Source of the DNA: Acidobacteriota bacterium
GTDB lineage: Bacteria; Acidobacteriota; Vicinamibacteria; Vicinamibacterales; 2-12-FULL-66-21
Length of the DNA: 8,061 nt
Direction: 5' to 3'
NCBI GenBank assembly: GCA_013694845.1
Contig: JACDBQ010000909.1
Coordinates: 1-8,061 of the forward strand
Shown: piece after piece, positions 7,318-8,061 of the stretch
Position numbering within the stretch: position 1 is the first letter of the stretch
How the letters are laid out: each line of letters opens with the position of its first letter
Translations under genes and position numbers: made by a program
Notes under the pieces: generated by a model
The model's input: only the letters and a program-made list of their open reading frames with translations
What the model was told of the DNA's origin: nothing
Database searches by the model: none

Positions 7318-7377
7318 CGATCAGCGATCAGGGATTAGGGATCAGCGACTAGCGATTAACGACCACCGACCAACCAT
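7315..7377 (+). repeat. Degenerate heptanucleotide tandem array, nine 7-bp units
   Basis: Nine consecutive heptamers fit YAGSGAY with increasing decay. They begin at 7315, 7322, 7329, 7336, 7343, 7350, 7357, 7364 and 7371. Units 1 and 6 are identical (TAGCGAT), unit 2 is CAGCGAT, and units 3-4 have GGG in place of GCG. Units 7-9 drift (TAACGAC, CACCGAC, CAACCAT). The array starts on the stop codon of the methyltransferase and ends two bases into the start codon of the propeller gene, filling the entire spacer. It is direct and ungapped, unlike CRISPR. Its function, if any, is unknown. Heptamer repeats of this general sort are known in other bacteria, for example the STRR sequences of cyanobacteria. 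Confidence 0.88.
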
Positions 7378-8061
7378 GACCCTGACCTCCCGCCACGTCC
7401 TGCTCGTCGTCCTCGCCGCTGTGGCGACCGTTGTCGCAGCGCCGCCGGCCCCGGAGACCACCTGGCCCGGGTTCCGCGGGCATGGGATGACCGGGGTCGC
7501 CCCCAGGGCCACGCTGCCCGATCAGTGGAGCGACAAGCAGCACGTGAAATGGGCGGTGCCGCTGGCGGGCAACGGATGGTCCTCACCGATCGTATGGAAC
7601 GACACCGTCTACGTGACGTCTGCGGTGGGGACCAGGGCATTCAAGCAGCCGTCGACCGGCCTCTTCGGCAACGACTACATCGCCGAGCTCCAGGCGCAGG
7701 GGATCACCGGCGCCGAGCTCCAGAAGAAGCTGCAGGAGCGCGACAACGAGATGCCCGGCGAGGCCTCGGAACTGCAGTACATGCTCTATGCGCTCGATGC
7801 GAAGACCGGGAAGGTGAAGTGGGAACGCGAGGCGATCAAGACCCTCCCCGGCGGCGGACGTCATCGCAAGAACACCTTCGCGTCCGAAACGCCATTCACC
7901 GATGGTGAACGGATCTACGCGTCGTTTGGACAAAACGTCGGACTCTTCGTCTTCTCGATGGACGGCAAACCACTCTGGAAGAAGCAGTGGCCGCCGCAGC
8001 AGATCTACCTGGACTTCGGTACCGCGTCGTCACCAGTCGTGCACGAGGGCCGGGTCTACCT
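7376..8061 (+). CDS. Secreted PQQ-binding-like beta-propeller protein (3' end outside the window)
   Basis: The frame from ATG 7376 stays open to the window edge, giving 228 residues without a stop, so it is 3'-truncated. A Sec signal peptide is clear: Arg6-His7, then a Val/Leu/Ala core to about Ala22. The mature N-terminus WPGFRGHGMTG (30-40), then LPDQWSD and GNGWSSPIVWNDTVYVTSA, is the usual opening of large PQQ-like/BamB-like WD40-type propellers common in Acidobacteriota and Planctomycetota. One complete blade motif is visible as LYALDAKTGKVKWE (137-150), followed by DGERIYASFG, a degenerate MDGKPLW repeat and GTASSPVVHEGRVY. Between the first two blades a charged, probably helical stretch (about 95-133, many Glu/Gln/Lys) interrupts the propeller. 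Whether it binds PQQ or is only a scaffold cannot be told without the rest. No Shine-Dalgarno is seen, because the leader is the heptamer array. Confidence 0.86.
   Translation, partial: MTLTSRHVLLVVLAAVATVVAAPPAPETTWPGFRGHGMTGVAPRATLPDQWSDKQHVKWAVPLAGNGWSSPIVWNDTVYVTSAVGTRAFKQPSTGLFGNDYIAELQAQGITGAELQKKLQERDNEMPGEASELQYMLYALDAKTGKVKWEREAIKTLPGGGRHRKNTFASETPFTDGERIYASFGQNVGLFVFSMDGKPLWKKQWPPQQIYLDFGTASSPVVHEGRVY

Noticed and set aside
7315..7377. CRISPR array or telomere-like/G-quadruplex element
   Set aside because: Units are 7 bp, direct and without spacers, so not CRISPR. A GGGATTAGGG stretch resembles telomeric repeat, but only two GGG runs occur, too few for a quadruplex.
1..8061. A new defence, mobile or biosynthetic system
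   Set aside because: Every substantial frame is explained by known enzyme or envelope families; no integrase, transposase, toxin-antitoxin, nuclease, helicase or tRNA gene was found.

Overview
The window looks like chromosomal DNA from a high-GC Gram-negative bacterium. Codon third positions are strongly G/C-biased, long empty ORFs lie antisense to real genes (typical of GC-rich DNA), and the genes include a lipobox lipoprotein, Sec-exported enzymes and a secreted PQQ-like beta-propeller protein. The gene mix and the style of the propeller N-terminus (WPGFRG, then GNGWSSPIVW) resemble Acidobacteriota, possibly Vicinamibacteria. That placement is inference from memory of family patterns; no marker gene is present to prove it.

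All six recognisable genes are on the + strand. Positions 1-117 hold a short leader. Positions 118-4651 hold two overlapping genes: a membrane-anchored spermidine-synthase-like protein and a cytosolic-type prolyl oligopeptidase (family S9A) that starts 11 bp before the first gene ends. A compact rho-independent terminator (4672-4700) closes this pair.

The second group follows: a small LEA-type-2 lipoprotein (4716-5237), an exported M20 metallopeptidase of the carboxypeptidase G2/glutamate carboxypeptidase type with a GTG start (5276-6589), a class I methyltransferase with an apparent signal peptide (6652-7317), and a PQQ-like beta-propeller protein that runs off the window (7376-8061+). The gap between the last two genes is filled by a degenerate heptanucleotide tandem array. 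It begins with the methyltransferase stop codon and ends in the propeller start codon.

Functionally, two peptidases (cytosolic endopeptidase, exported metallopeptidase) sit next to cell-envelope or exported proteins, which suits a peptide-scavenging heterotroph. No convincing pathway links all six genes, and I found no CRISPR array, RNA gene, transposon, phage gene or defence system. The points most worth a second look are the heptamer array serving as the whole leader of the propeller gene, the apparently exported SAM-fold methyltransferase, and the loss of the signature Asp of the spermidine synthase GGGDG loop in the first gene.
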